In this document: positions 62,358-64,000 of the stretch, piece by piece
How the letters are laid out: each line of letters begins with the position of its first letter
Numbering within the stretch: the stretch's first letter is position 1
Assembly: GCA_028023455.1 (NCBI GenBank)
Contig: JAQFVV010013376.1
Location: 62,001 to 126,000, forward strand
DNA length: 64,000 bases
From: Epiperipatus broadwayi
Lineage: Eukaryota > Onychophora > Udeonychophora > Euonychophora > Peripatidae
Reading direction: 5' to 3'
Translations under genes and position numbers: made by a program
Notes under the pieces: model-generated
Seen by the model: only the letters and a program-made list of their open reading frames with translations
Databases searched by the model: none
What the model was told of the DNA's origin: nothing

Positions 62358-64000
62358 CAAGTAAATTAAATTTAAAATTTACAAAAAGTATAATATTTAA
62401 GGATATTAATGTAAGATATCAAAAAATATATAAGCAAGAAATATTAAAATAATGTTTAATATCATAAAATATATAAGAAATTTTATATATTAAAGGAAGT
62501 ATGGAATCAAAAGATCTCAGAAGATCAGCCAGTTACTCCTCAGAGTAACTAAAAATATAATTAATATACCAACCAGCATTATAATTATAAAAGTAAGTAA
62601 AAGTACTCACTGAAAAGAAATCAACAGTCAATCTGGTGACTGGATTGAAAATGGGTTTTCTGTAGACCAGTCTAACTATTGAGCCTTTGCCAGCTTGGGG
62701 TAATTATTTAGACAATCTGGATGCAAACTCTAGTGCTAATCCATTAAAATATATAATAATCAAAAATCATAAGAATCAAAACAATAATTTTGTGACATTA
62801 AAACATGCAGATTATCATCAATACTCTGGCCCCTTGGTACCATTAATGTACTGGCCATCTATAAACTTAATTTCTAATAAGACTAAACTAAAATAAAATG
62901 TAATGCATGGCCTTTAAATAGTATTCTCTTTTGCACCATCAGGATGATGATTGATCATCTCTGATATTATATTCACAATGTATTTTTGTGCCATTCTGTT
63001 TTGTATGCACCAACATTTATGAGCAAAAATTATTTACAAATGTTGTTTTTAATATTATTATATTTACAATACTTTTATATTATATCAAAGTTATCATCTG
63101 TTACAGCTTAATTAAATCTTAAATATATAATAAGTATTATATGCACTCATATTTTAATTATAATTCAAAGAATCTTACTAAATAACATACTGCTGATACT
63201 TCTACTATTTTCAAAATGATCTCTCATCTAGGATGCATATCATTTTAAACTATTCTTAAGGACAGAGGATACTCAGCTTTTGTGATTAGTAATCATGATA
63301 ATAAACATAAGCCTATGTTTGTGTAAGTTTTTCAAATCTATCATTGTTTGTACTAAAAAGTTAATTCTTTATACATTCAACATTTATTTAATTTTTACTG
63401 ATATCAGTGTTTAGTCTAGAGTACAGAATAGATAACAAAATAATCAGATAAATTGCTGTAACTGAATATATGTGAATTCAAAGATTGGGTCCAGCTATTT
63501 AAAATCACAGTAAGTATGCATAAAGAATTATAACATATAAAAGACATTCTTTATAATTTCATTTTATTATTTTAGTAAAATTTATTTTATCTGTCATATA
63601 TAATTTTTTTAAATTACACCATATTTTTATTTCTTTGTGAAAATTGTATAATTTTATCCACTTTTCCTATATACATTATTTTTATCTAATAATGAAGTTT
63701 TGTTTATAATTCCACCAATTGAAAATTAAATAACTGCATTTGATAATATTGGTCAAAATAGTGGTAATATTATAATGGAAGCAACTAAAACCATTCACAA
63801 CATTACAGTAATTCAGTTAATAATAATAATTTAATGATTTATCACTTGAAAGATCATTTGACATTTGAACACCAGAGGTGATAGAGTTGAGGTTCAATCG
63901 AGAAACCCTTTTTTATTGAGATGGCATCACTTTTTTTCATCAGATAAAATTTAGTCAATATGCAATTGAATAACATACTGTCATTGCTGTTGAAAATAGG
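62358..64000. other. AT-rich region; one unrecognised open frame
   Basis: The frame at 62687-62896 (69 codons, ending ...HQYSGPLVPLMYW and on) is less repetitive than chance frames here but matches nothing I know. 63860-63935 has weak B-box-like sequence (gaggttcaatcgag). Nothing else is seen to the right edge. Confidence 0.3.

Noticed and set aside
62687-62896. 69-codon frame as a real gene
   Set aside because: It is less repetitive than its neighbours but has no ATG-supported start in context and no recognised family.

Overview
The window is AT-rich (about a quarter G+C by eye) non-coding DNA from a eukaryote, most likely an invertebrate animal. The evidence is the set of repeats: RTE-type and Jockey/CR1-like LINEs, a Penelope-like element, a decayed Ty3/Gypsy element with gag zinc knuckles, tRNA-derived SINEs, long (TAA)n and (TA)n microsatellites, and small tandem repeats carrying hammerhead ribozymes. 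I cannot name the phylum. I recognise no intact host protein gene, rRNA gene, functional tRNA gene or CRISPR array. Bacterial features (operons, ribosome binding sites) do not apply.

Layout. 1-620: possible minus-strand Pol II promoter and first exon. 986-5676: 4.7 kb repeat (copy A, minus). 5.78-6.29 kb: tandem repeat pair. 6.37-9.47 kb: degenerate Penelope-like element with a partial upstream copy. 9.88-10.87 kb: LINE reverse transcriptase remnant (minus). 11.94-12.33 kb: giant (TAA)n. 15.5-16.14 kb: second site of the tandem repeat family. 20.7-22.5 kb and 29.9-32.0 kb: two RTE LINE copies (minus). 26.7-27.35 kb: composite direct/inverted repeat. 34.8-35.4 kb: foldback repeat with a hammerhead. 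36.1-39.7 kb: decayed Gypsy element with short LTRs, holding a SINE and a 500 bp foldback insertion. 42.2-46.1 kb: cluster of hammerhead-bearing repeats. 46.9 kb: SINE with clean target-site duplication. 52.6-54.5 kb: array of ~400 bp units, each full unit with a hammerhead. 54.7-59.0 kb: copy B of the 4-5 kb repeat (plus). 59-64 kb: mostly featureless.

Main result. At least three sequence-distinct sets of type I hammerhead-like motifs can be folded by hand. The best is the ~400 bp array at 52.6-54.5 kb plus a dispersed copy at 42.27 kb. The dispersed copy differs from the array by a compensatory base-pair change in stem I, which argues for selection on RNA structure at some point. Transcripts of the array would be expected to self-cleave into ~400 nt monomers, as in animal retrozymes. 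Penelope-like retroelements are the proposed helpers for such RNAs, and a degenerate one lies in the same window. The hammerhead repeats, and several others here, share a shape: direct units ending in a head-to-head inverted unit, often inside (TA)n.

The second result is a 4.3-4.7 kb non-coding repeat, present once near each end of the window in opposite orientation. Both copies begin TGTrCCCTT and end AAGGGTACA, lie in (TA)n, and share a CCAAT-plus-TATA segment about 0.9 kb from one end. It fits either a very long solo LTR or a terminal-inverted-repeat element.
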